Below, piece by piece: positions 54,954 through 64,000 of a stretch of DNA of 64,000 nucleotides. This DNA is from Oegoconia quadripuncta (lineage: Eukaryota > Arthropoda > Insecta > Lepidoptera > Autostichidae), in the NCBI GenBank assembly GCA_949316235.1, contig OX438744.1, positions 32,856,778-32,920,777 of the forward strand, read 5' to 3'. The notes under the pieces are model-generated. The model had not been told where the DNA came from. It did no database searches and saw nothing but the letters and a program-made list of their open reading frames with translations. The number at the start of each line of letters is the position of its first letter. The first letter of the stretch is position 1. Position numbers and translations under genes: made by a program.

Positions 54954-55345
54954 CTTTTTTTTAATCCACCACGGGTTAGCATTTGACCCCAATCACACCT
55001 TATTTATGCCTGCACATGACCGATCGTTGTGGAGATCTTTAGCGGAGGCCTTTGTTCAGCAGTGAACGTTTTTCAGCTGACATGATGACACCTGATGTTA
55101 AGTAAAGATGAGGCCGTAAATGGAAGCGTACAGACATGGAACCCATCTCATTTGGGGATGTGCTATCTTATTCCAGATAACCGAAATACAACAATACTAT
55201 TAACATTGCTTGTTGGCGGCAGACTTAGATAAGATGGTGGTAGCTAGTTTAAAATGCCCTATCACCAACCAAACTGAGTACCAGAAGCATCCTCGCTGGA
55301 TAGCAACCCCGCGCCCTCCGATTCGTAAACCCTATGTTGTTTAAT
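54954..55345 (-). mobile_element. SINE E split by a LINE tail
   Basis: TTAATCCACCACGGGTTAGC to CAATCACACCT, an interruption, then ACACCTGATGTTAAGTAAAG to the degraded head at 55345. Confidence 0.78.
55003..55085 (+). mobile_element. LINE 3' tail nested in SINE E
   Basis: CCGATCGTTGTGGAGATCTT, GGAGGCCTTTGTTCAGCAGT, GCTGACATGATGA: the typical end of the LINE family seen at 49640. ACACCT occurs on both sides. Confidence 0.72.
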
Positions 55346-55564
55346 ATTTATTTATTTACATAGAATCAACAGCATTATTGCAGAAATTATATTATTGTAT
55401 AGTAAACTAATACCAAACTTATGCCAATAAGTGATTCTTATTATGTTACTGACAATAGTTATCGTTATAATTGAGTGATAAATATAAAATTATTTCTCTG
55501 TATATTTTTAAATTGCGTCAATAAAAATAAAAATACATTTATTTTATACCAAATCTGCCCTTAG

Positions 55565-55696
55565 CTTACGTAACATCATCGGTATCATTATCGATTACGT
55601 TGACCAATGAGAAACCGTCAAATTGCCGAACGAGCGATGAGCCAACCAATCATATGTCAGAACGTAACCGATGACGATAACGATGAAATTATGTAA
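55565..55696. mobile_element. Short MITE R with long inverted ends, about 130 bp
   Basis: CATCGGTATCATTATCGATT-ACGTT pairs with AACGTAACCGATGACGATAA-CGATG. Ends TTACGTAA... and ...TTATGTAA also pair. A second copy is at 59368-59499. Confidence 0.8.
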
Positions 55697-55989
55697 ATGT
55701 ATGATAAAAAAACCCCGGGTATACAGATCTCATTTACAATTAAAAAGTTTCATACATATTACCAGAGACTGGCATATAAAATTTATAATTGTATTTAAAT
55801 ATTTAATAAACACATAACCCATTTATTTCAAATAATTATAATTATAATTTGAGACATGCAAAAAATTATTATTAGAAATAGTTTCTCAATCAATCGAAAT
55901 ACGCCGTCCAAATTGCCTCCGTGAGGTATATTACCCAGCGCACTAGCGCCATGCATAAGCTCAGCTGCTGAGCAATGTAGGCACCATCT

Positions 55990-56182
55990 CTCAGATCGGA
56001 CTTCCGGCAGCGGTATTCCCGAACGAGTACGACATCGGAACCTTCAAGAAACGAGCCTACACCTTCCTCAAAGGCCGGCAACGCATCTGTGACCCTTTTG
56101 GTGTTGCGGGTGTCCATAGGCGGCGGTGATTGCTTTCCATCAGGTGACCCGCATGCTCGTTTGCCGCCCTCTCATATAAAAA
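55990..56182 (+). mobile_element. LINE 3' end, 5'-truncated (family C)
   Basis: GACTTCCGGCAGCGGTATTC ([12 protein letters not shown] frame), CTTCAAGAAACGAGCCTACA and a poly-A after CTCTCATATAAA. Confidence 0.82.
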
Positions 56183-56714
56183 AAAAAAAAAAAATCTCCG
56201 GAGGCGTGGGCCAGGACTATGGATAAATCTTTACATTTTTTTTTGTGTCAGATGACCAAGGGCCCTGTGTCTTCACTACAAGCGCCACAAATTCGTGGTG
56301 CATAAAAAGTGACGCATATTTACAGCGATTGTGACTTTGAGCCTGTTCAGCCGTTGTTTCATTATTGTACCATTAGTATTTTGGGACATTTTGAATATTA
56401 AATAATGTTTATAAAATTGGAAATTCTTTCTAAAAAAATATTACGAAGTAATCTGCTTTTTCACTTTATGCAGTAGTTTTTCGACCAGTAATTTCGTGTA
56501 TATTAAAGGTAATTATTACATAACATTGTTATTTAATTATCGTCCAATGTACCAGACTCTTAATGTTCAAATCTTCTTGCTAAAAGGTCCGTAATAAAAA
56601 AACAAGGACACCGCAGCGACTAATTTCAAGAGGGCTATTCCACGTTTCTTGTTACACAGAAATAGAATGGTACTAGATAGTATATTGATAATTAACGCGG
56701 AGTCAGAGTCAAAG

Positions 56715-57075
56715 TCAATAGTGCACACACTTAAAATAGTCGGATTTTACATTTTTTAAACTACTGCTTGTTCAAAAGGCAATTTTTGCCCTGAGAAGAA
56801 CAAGCAAGAAACTCGAAAGGATTTGTTCTTTTAAAACTGGTTTTTAAATTACAAAATTTAATTCATTGTTAGATTGTAAAATAGCTTGATATGTGAATGA
56901 ATTTGTTACGTCCATGGATAATAATCGGATGATAATAATCCATAGAAAATATATAGTCTGACATTTTATAATATATTTGCTTAATATCTTTCTGTGTTAT
57001 ATCTTTAAATTTATTGAAAAGAAGATTTTGTACATCAACGGAAACCTATTTGCAAAAACGTCCTTTTAACACATT
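56715..57075 (-). mobile_element. LINE 3' UTR and coding scrap (family I)
   Basis: CCCTGAGAAGAACAAGCAAG at 56790 and TTTAAATTTATTGAAAAGAA at 57002 match the same order in 41735-42130. Confidence 0.7.
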
Positions 57076-57535
57076 TTTATTTTGTGTCTAAATACTCTTA
57101 CTGTAATTTGTGTGATATTAAAGGAAATTATCCGTTTTCTGATTCGCCTAATATCAAAACCTTGCTCCTCGATCGTATCATCGATCGATGGTATCATCCT
57201 CTAGGGGTGCATTGTTTTCTTTTGTCTGAAGAGACAGGAATTTCTTGCAAATACATCTGCATTTCAGGTCGAAAATATCGACTTCATTTTTGGGGTGTCA
57301 GGGTCAGCAATAAATGCTTCTGCTTGATTTGTTTGTCATGCACACTAATATTAACAAATATGAAAGTGTGTCTGTTTGTCTATTTAATTCACTTATATGG
57401 CTGAATTTGTGAACGTATAGGCAGAGAGGTAGCCTGAGACCTGCATAATGCCATAAGACTACTTTAATTAAAATAACAAATGAGAAAATAGAGAAAATAC
57501 AAACCAAGATTCCTGCTTGCCTTTTCTCCTGTCTT
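57076..57535. other. No gene; unclassified
   Basis: A 106-residue plus frame (57084-57404) shows no recognisable motif. Nothing supported. Confidence 0.3.
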
Positions 57536-57935
57536 GAGACACAAGACACAAGACAAGACACAAGACAAGACACAAGACAAGACAAGACACAAGACAAGAC
57601 AAGACAAGACGAGACAAGACGAGACGAGACAAGACAAGACAAGACACAAGACAAGACACAAGACAAGACACACGACAAGACACACGACAAGACACACGAC
57701 AAGACACACGACAAGACACACGACAAGACACGAGGCAAGTCACAAGACAAGACACAAGACAAGACACAAGACAAGACACAAGACAAGGCACAACACAAGG
57801 CACAATAGAGGACACACGACAGGACATAAGACTAGACACAAGACAAGACACAAAACAGGACACAAGACAGGACATAAGACAAGACATAACCCTAGACAAG
57901 GTCCAAGACACTAGGCTTGACACAACACAATATAA
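57536..57935. repeat. ACAAG/GACAC minisatellite, about 400 bp
   Basis: Built from ACAAGACAAG, ACACAAGACA and ACACACGACA words in irregular 5-, 10- and 15-bp steps, with A/G-only bias at the centre (57595-57640: GACAAGACGAGACAAGACGA). Several long frames on both strands are by-products of the repeat. The 3' end decays (57790-57935). Confidence 0.95.
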
Positions 57936-58439
57936 AGACAAAATAAGAGTCCGAGATAGTATTAAACTGCGTAGTTACGGGCATTATATGATATTCGGCT
58001 CCATTACTTATTTAGTTTTCAGCATTAATAAAAAAAAGGAATCATAGTAAAACTGGATTTGAACTCCGCTCACTAAACATACGTGCATTTTCCGCACTAC
58101 TTCTCATTATACAATGACATATCCATTGTCTCTACGTCGTCGTCAAAGGCATTCCCTGCATTTCATTCCCATGCCACTCATGCCGGCCGGCTCACGCCCC
58201 GCCGCCTTATTAGAGGCGTCATATTGTGTTAGCATCGTTTTTTTACAACACCCCCTATAAGCGTCACGTAGGGGATAGTTTTACTGTTTATTGGGTGGGA
58301 GGTTATTTCTAGTGTTTATGTCTGGTTAGTGCGTGTCCGTAGTAACTTGGTTAAAGATTTCTTTATTATTTAAAGGTTATAGCGCTTCATATATTCAGTG
58401 ATTTGACGATGCATTAATTAGTTCGGGTATAGAGCTGAA

Positions 58440-58694
58440 CTGCATATCATGCGACAATAGGAAGAGGCCCCATGGTATGACTCTCATACCGTGGAGGCAT
58501 GTAAGGCCGCTAGTATGGAACCTACCTGCGTCAACAGGCTAGCGTTCTCCGATTTAGCCTCCACCACTAAAAGTGCCTCGGCATGGCTACGAATTTCTGC
58601 TCTTCAAAGAGCTGACGACACGTCTGGTAGATTGGGTGATCAGAGGGCTGGCAGTTACCTGGACCAGCGCATAAATCTAGCCATACGACGTGGC
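58440..58694 (+). other. Unclassified GC-richer open stretch
   Basis: The frame from 58491 (AASMEPTCVNRLAFSDLAST...) continues until it runs into the SINE B at 58695. It is GC-richer than its neighbours. I do not recognise it; a retroelement or gene remnant is possible. Confidence 0.25.
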
Positions 58695-58797
58695 ATAAAT
58701 GTTCGTATTCATCACACAAACCCTCGCGAAATTTGAACTCGCAACCGTTCGATTCGCTGACAGGGTCACTATCCACAATACATCAATCGATGGTCAA
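58695..58797 (-). mobile_element. SINE B 5' half
   Basis: Minus strand: ATTGATGTATTGTGGATAGT head, B box GAGTTCAAATT (mutated), then TGTGTGATGAATACGAACAT. Confidence 0.8.
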
Positions 58798-59367
58798 ACC
58801 ATCTTGCATTTGCAAGATTTGAATACGGTTTTATTCAAGATTCAAATCGGTTCAGCCGTTTTAGCGCAACGTTGGCACAAACAACGCTTCAGAACTTTTA
58901 ACAACCCTCTACATCGGAGGTTAAAACAACAACACAGACTCAAACAAAGAAATTGTCTTTATGTACAAAAAAGTAATCTACCCACAGTGGAATACAAAAC
59001 CCTCAAACTTAAAGCTAATGAGGAAATGCGACTGTTTTGTCGGTCGTGTGTGCAGGAACTTACACGAGCAAGTTAGCGGAGCTCGTTAAACATTAAGTAA
59101 TAAGTTGCTACAAACGTGGAACTAAAACTTGTAAGGTTGTCTATACACTTGCGTCTTCATGAATAACAAATGGCGGCTCTCTATGTGTATGTACATGTAT
59201 AGTATACCTATTGATCACTAGGTGGTAAGGTCGCTAACTTTCGTATGAGGTCCCGCCTGGGAAATACAGTCGGCCACCTATAGGTGGCCGACAAGGTGGA
59301 TTATATTCATAATCATGGCAATATCCAAAATATTATGTGTTAAATGGAGATAGAATCAGCCCTTAGA

Positions 59368-59499
59368 TTATGAAACTTCCATCGGTATCGTCATGGATTA
59401 CGTTAACCAATGAGAAACCGTTAAATTGCCGAGCGAGCGATGAGCCAACCAATCACAAGTCAGAACGTAACCGATGACGATAACGATGAAATTATGTAG
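59368..59499. mobile_element. Short MITE R, second copy
   Basis: Same inverted ends and centre (ACCAATGAGAAACCGTTAAA; CGAGCGATGAGCCAACCAAT) as 55565-55696. Confidence 0.8.
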
Positions 59500-59659
59500 T
59501 AGAGCCCCAGGACTTTATGAGGACGAATATTTAATAACAATTTAAATATTTAACCAAAAAAACCCCACAGCATATTTTGTATTTTACAAATTGCAATTTA
59601 AAAATCGGTCAAGTCGTAGGCTACAAGAGGTGACGTAGAAATCTACATACATATTATAC

Positions 59660-59740
59660 ATACATATTATGCTGTACGCGTGGCCAAATTCTGGTTCCCA
59701 AGAATTTGATATTTTTGCCATCGACTCGCTAAGAAGAAGG
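59660..59740 (+). mobile_element. LINE 3' end scrap
   Basis: GCGTGGCCAAATTCTGGTTC and CGACTCGCTAAGAAGAAGGA parallel the GTGGCTAAGTTTTGGTCC...GAAGAAGAAG end at 30968-31035. Confidence 0.5.
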
Positions 59741-60660
59741 ATACATACCTCCTTCGGGTAAAATTTAATAACGTCCGTCTCGAAACGAGGAAGTGCAGCC
59801 GCCTACTGTCGGTTGTATCGTGAACGATACGAGAAGCACTGGGCCTATAACGCGTGGCCTTGAGCGAGTAACGGACGCCTCGTCGCGGTCGGTAAAGGGG
59901 CGGCATATAAACACTCGACTGTCATGTGGTATAAGTGCACTAATCTGCACTTGGCCCGCAGATTGGATTATGGTCCATACCGTCTTCTAGTAAGACTATT
60001 GTAAAAACTAAATTATAAACGGGTTCTATATGTCATTTTCAGTATAAATGTAGAACATCATGTGATATTGCATGGGCATGAGAAGGTGAGGCATTTCGCC
60101 TCCTTAAGATTCATCGAGTTCTGTAGTAGGTATCAATTAAACTACATAAGGCCGTAATGTTTCTAAAATTGTTAACATGCCGTTTTGGGGGTCAAACCCG
60201 CGACCTTCGTAACTCCAGTCCAATATAGAAACAACTCTGTACCAGAGGCGCAGGGGATGAGCCCCGAACAATATACATTATGAAATTACTTTTACATTTT
60301 CCCGCTTTGCTTGATATTTACTTGACGTTAAATTAGATTTGTATGTTATCTTTATTGTCTTTTTCAGGATTCGAAATAAGAGTAGTCTGAAGTCTTATGA
60401 GGCGTTATATGATACGTAATCCATCTGTTCGTAGATGGATTTCATCTAATTTTTCGAAGGCAAAATTAAATCGAGCTTGAAGAAATTGTTTATCGAATTA
60501 AAGATGATGTAGATTTTGGATTTCGGCTGAAGCCTCAGGCTTAATAGCTCTAGTGCGCTTGTGGTTGTATTTATATACTTCGCTATTCCTCATACTTTCG
60601 GATTTGGCAATCCACGTCCACTAGAAAAATTCAGCCTGTATACCAAAGTCGTCACATTAT
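59741..60660. other. No gene recognised
   Basis: 59765-59990 is GC-rich and open on both strands for 60-80 residues, without recognisable motifs. The rest is AT-rich. Confidence 0.3.
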
Positions 60661-61400
60661 TCTACAGGGTGAAATTTAGTTCGTGTGATTCCTGTTTACT
60701 ACTGACTCCTATCAAAACCATACCAGATAACCTAAACTATAGGGTCTAACAAAATTAACCCGACAAACTTTGGCAAATGGACGTACATGACAATAAAATA
60801 ATATATTCATTAAAGCAACTAGCATTAAAAATTTTCTTTCTGATAAAAAAATTAAAGGTAAGTGAAAAATACAAATTAATAGACTTACTTCATTTCGATT
60901 GAAACCTTATTTTATCAATGAGAAAAAACAGGCAACGTTCCATTGATATAGAAGATATAAAGGGGGTGGCAAGTGGCGGGGCACATGGCACAGGGCGCAA
61001 CCAATCACAGCAAGTCGCAGCGGCGCCGGGGCAAGCGCCGGCTGCGAGCGGCGAGTGATCGCCAGAGGCGTCTTCAAAGATACCGCGGCACGCGTTTGTG
61101 TGTTGTGGCAAAGTAATTAGACCGCGCGGCCATTAAGGTCCAACTCACAAAATTTACATTTCTAAATTTTACTTTTTAAATAACATTTGTTAACTTTAAT
61201 GTTTTATTTTTATTTATTTATATTTTTTTTTTTTCGTAATGGTACATCCTATACATATACTCTGCAACGTTTGTCGGGTTAATTTTGGTTAGACCTTATA
61301 TATCCGAATTCGTATAAAATCTTTCGATTACCCATACAAAGTAAACCATTCTGAAACTACCTTTAGTATGGAAGTCGCAATAATTTTCGGCTGGATTTAA
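60661..61400 (+). repeat. Repeat K copy split by a TIR element
   Basis: CTACAGGGTGAAATTTAGTT to about 60741 and CCGAATTCGTATAAAATCTT / TTACCCATACAAAGTAAACC from about 61297 are the two halves of one K unit. Confidence 0.7.
60742..61296. mobile_element. TIR DNA element, 555 bp, GC-rich core
   Basis: GGTCTAACAAAATTAACCCG-ACAAAC at the left and GTTTGTCGGGTTAATTTTGG-TTAGACC at the right are inverted repeats of about 26-27 bp. TATA on both sides (60738-60741, 61297-61300) is a possible target duplication. The core (60960-61135) is GC-rich with GCGGCGCCGGGGCAAGCGCC. No transposase. Confidence 0.82.
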
Positions 61401-61424
61401 GTATTTTTGTGTTGATTTTTAATC

Positions 61425-61760
61425 CCCTACGAAACGACGACCGTTATGTGTGTCTGTGTTTAGTCTTTGTTCGAACGTATCTCAGTAATGCGTTTTCAAA
61501 TTTGAGTGCGGTTTATTTATATTAAAGACAGGTTTTTAGACATGTTTGAGGACTTAACAATTTTTCGGTGCATTTCGTTGCCTTTTCAAAATTAAAATTT
61601 TCTTTACATTTAAGATTAAAGTCGGGGATAAGTTCTTAGCCATTGATGTAAATCGGTTCGACCGATCCGAAGATATATATCTTTCTACACAACTGGCCTG
61701 GTTTACTTGGTTGATAATGATTACTTTTTAGTCAGTGTTTTTTAAATTTTCAATTAATAT
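61425..61760 (+). repeat. Repeat M, longer copy
   Basis: CCCCTACGAAACGACGACCG, TTTGTTCGAACGTATCTCAG, GATGTAAATCGGTTCGACCG. Confidence 0.55.
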
Positions 61761-61828
61761 TTATATTTGTGTCAATTGGCTGCATAAATATTTGATTTAA
61801 TGTCACGGATAAAAGAGATAAATAAATT

Positions 61829-61882
61829 AATAAATATTTCGGACACTTACACCAATCATCTAGTCCCAAACTAAGTAAAGAG
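61829..61882 (-). mobile_element. SINE B 3' part
   Basis: AAATATTTCGGACACTTACA to CCCAAACTAAGTAAAGAG. Confidence 0.78.
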
Positions 61883-62269
61883 TTATTAAGTACCATAAAT
61901 GCAATATAAGGGTGACCAAATAGGCTGTTTATTCATGAAGGCTCTGTGTATAACCTGCTTAATCGTCCCATAAACTTTCAAGGCGCCATCGCAGTTAGTT
62001 TAGAATCTGATAAGCAAATCTAGGTTAAATACAGAATGACTACCATCGCCTGATTGTGAACAGTGTAAGGCTGGGTAAAAATTGTTTTAAATAGGTGTTA
62101 ATTTATTTAGGTCACCTTTTTAGTATTAGCTTATCTAATGAGAGATAGTGTAGACAAAATTGGTGCTCGTTTCTCATGTAATTTTCAACCGACATGCAAA
62201 AAGATTGGTGTCATAAGTTTGAACTGTGAACTGATCTGAAAATAGTTTTTTTTTTATTTTGGAAAGCTG

Positions 62270-63440
62270 GTATTGGCGTAATGGTTCTTACTCGTAGCGG
62301 TGTTATCTTTATTTTTGTCACTACGTCTGTTTTCACACTGCATAACTCGCTAATTACACTATTCCTGATTTTATCCTTCAAAGTCTACCCACTCATACTT
62401 CTCAATGATCCTATTGCGATTTCATTAATTCTACTTTCATTCTTTTTTTGCCATACCCAGAATTCACGCCCATAAATTAGTGTTGGAACCAGCACCCCGC
62501 CATGAAGAGCCAGATGAGATTTTTGGACACATTCTGGCTCCTCGTAAAGCATGCAGTGCTCCATTCACCTGATTTCCGGCATTCACTCTTCTTTCGATGT
62601 CCTTTTTGACTATCTATCAAAATACTGCAATCCGTCATACATTCACCTCTCTCAAGTATCATAACTTTAGTCATACTCACATTAACTTTAATTCCTTTTT
62701 CTTCCAAAGCTGTATTCATAAGTGTTACCATCTCTTGTAACTCCTCTTGGGACGACGCAAGGATTACTTGATCATCGGCACAGAGGAGACATTTGACGAG
62801 TAACCCATTCATTCTTAATCCACATTCATACTCTTTCAATACCTGCAGGCGACTGTCCATGAATAGGTTTAACAGCCAAGGGGACATCACACAACCCTGT
62901 GTAACACCTTTCTCGATATTAAACGATTTAGTATACACCCTTACTTCATATCTTTCAACGCTTTCACAATCTCATCCATGCTTATTTCGCCATACGATTC
63001 AACAATTATATGTGAGGCGTGTGCAGGCGTTTCTACCTGCATCGTCTCTTCCAAACAACTTTCAAAGTATTCCTTCCATCTCTTCAATGCGTTCTTCCTG
63101 GCCACTGATTTTAATCAACCCAGAGGTTGTCGTTTTATCTCTGGCTGTTCTTATATATTTCCAGAACAGTGTTCCGAAATCTTTAGAGAGCCTGCTGTCA
63201 AACTCGTCTAACGTTCTGCTTTCTTTTGTTCAACAACTTTTTTGTCTTCCTCTTTAAAACTTTATACATCACACTTTTGCCTTCTCTACATCCTCATTCA
63301 ACACCTTTTGTACTCTTTCATTGGCTTTTGTGGCTAACCAATCCAACTGTGCTTTCTTCTGTTCACTCACTATTTCTTGCACTTCTTTATCCCACCAAAT
63401 ATTTTTCACCTTATCGCTTTACTTATACCTTATCACCTTT
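62270..63440 (-). pseudogene. LINE reverse transcriptase with internal deletion and frameshifts (family D)
   Basis: From right to left on the minus strand: WWDKEVQEIVSEQKKAQLDW and NERVQKVLNEDVEKAKV, a broken linker, LFWKYIRTARDKTTT, RWKEYFESCLEETMQ, EISMDEIVKALKDMK, then directly NIEKGVTQGCVMSPWLLNLF and the catalytic CADDQVILA (the YADD-box equivalent), EELQEMVTLMN, and finally a degraded C-terminal part. The region between KALKDMK and VTQG, where the first conserved reverse-transcriptase blocks should be, is missing. Not functional. Confidence 0.85.
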
Positions 63441-63479
63441 TTTCAGAATATGGGGCATAAATGACTTAAAGCTTTACTT

Positions 63480-63615
63480 CAATCAATCAATCAAATACTC
63501 TTTATTGGACAATTAACAAAAGCTACATGTAGAATACAGCGTATATCATTAATCGCACAAAAGGGCGGCCTTATCGCTAACAGCGATCTCTTCCAAGCAA
63601 ACCTAAGGTTTGATA
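63480..63615 (-). mobile_element. LINE 3' UTR (family H)
   Basis: (AATC)n tail, CTCTTTATTGGACAATTAAC, GGGCGGCCTTATCGCTAACA, TCTCTTCCAAGCAAACCTAA. Confidence 0.7.
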
Positions 63616-64000
63616 CAAGGTAAAGGTATCTTTAGCTTGTATAAGCTATCAGTAGATGAGGTTTGCACTAATAGTATTTTTTTATTTTTTTATAGCATTT
63701 TATTTATTTATACAAAGAAGCAGTCGTATAAAGATCTCTTTTTCGTTTTTAGGTACAGAATCTAAAAACGTTCTTATAAATTCCAAATTCCTGAAAGCTA
63801 GGACACGACGATAATGGGAAATTTGAAGTGAACGAGCTCAAATAAACCGCGACCAACAACAGTTTTACAACAACAAACTTTCTTCGAAACAACAACAAAT
63901 CTCACAAGTTCTGTTGTATAAGCCTACAGTCCTCGTTCGCTCACCGTTTGTCTCGAGCGAGACTAAATTCTAACCCCTGGGATTACAAGCAACTCTATAC
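63616..64000. other. No gene; unclassified
   Basis: A (CAACAA)n-rich patch at 63853-63900 and nothing else I can support. Confidence 0.35.

Noticed and set aside
57304..57941. Long open frames rich in C-L-V-S or R-H-K-T on both strands
   Set aside because: They are translations of the ACAAG/GACAC minisatellite in several frames at once and have no independent coding signal.
59667..59990. Opposing frames at 59.7-60.0 kb as a gene
   Set aside because: Both strands are open by chance in GC-rich sequence; only a LINE tail scrap at 59660-59740 is supported.

Overview
The window looks like a repeat-rich, AT-rich intergenic stretch of a lepidopteran (moth or butterfly) genome. The evidence is several tRNA-headed SINE families, many 5'-truncated non-LTR retrotransposon (LINE) 3' ends, Helitron-like copies with a GC hairpin and CTAG-T end, and small TIR elements, all of types familiar from Lepidoptera. 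No host protein-coding gene is convincingly visible; only one weak candidate exon pair (about 38.0 and 45.2 kb) is noted.

Region 1 (1-4.4 kb) is the most interesting part. Six consecutive minus-strand reading frames form a compact virus-like block, part of an endogenous Maverick/Polinton (adintovirus-like) element. In transcription order they are: packaging ATPase (4373-3687), an uncharacterised structural-type protein (3616-2630), a small fibre-like repeat protein (2559-2080), a DDE integrase with a chromodomain-like tail (2083-1154), a phospholipase A2-domain virion protein (1090-362), and an adenovirus-type cysteine protease running off the left edge. The first five are uninterrupted, which suggests a young insertion or recent activity. 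The DNA polymerase B and capsid genes expected in such elements would lie beyond position 1. A TATA-like sequence sits upstream of the ATPase.

Region 2 (4.4-18.7 kb) is a mosaic of LINE 3' fragments, three SINE families (here A, B and E) and nested insertions. Region 3 (18.7-25 kb) holds a tandem array with a dimeric higher-order unit (19.06-19.93 kb) and a 3.3-kb TG...CA element (21645-24948), bounded by a 4-bp target duplication, that splits a SINE. It has internal tandem repeats, a TATA box and no coding capacity, and resembles a giant solo LTR or non-autonomous LTR element. Region 4 (25-48 kb) contains a palindromic MITE, Helitron-like copies that were themselves hit repeatedly by LINEs and a SINE, and TIR elements. 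Region 5 (48-64 kb) has a Ty3/gypsy integrase tail, more SINEs, a roughly 400-bp ACAAG/GACAC minisatellite (57.54-57.93 kb), a 555-bp TIR element with a GC-rich core, and a decayed LINE reverse transcriptase at the right edge.

All calls come from reading the sequence by eye. Family names for repeats are working labels (A, B, E and so on), not database names, and most repeat boundaries are good to about 5-20 bp.
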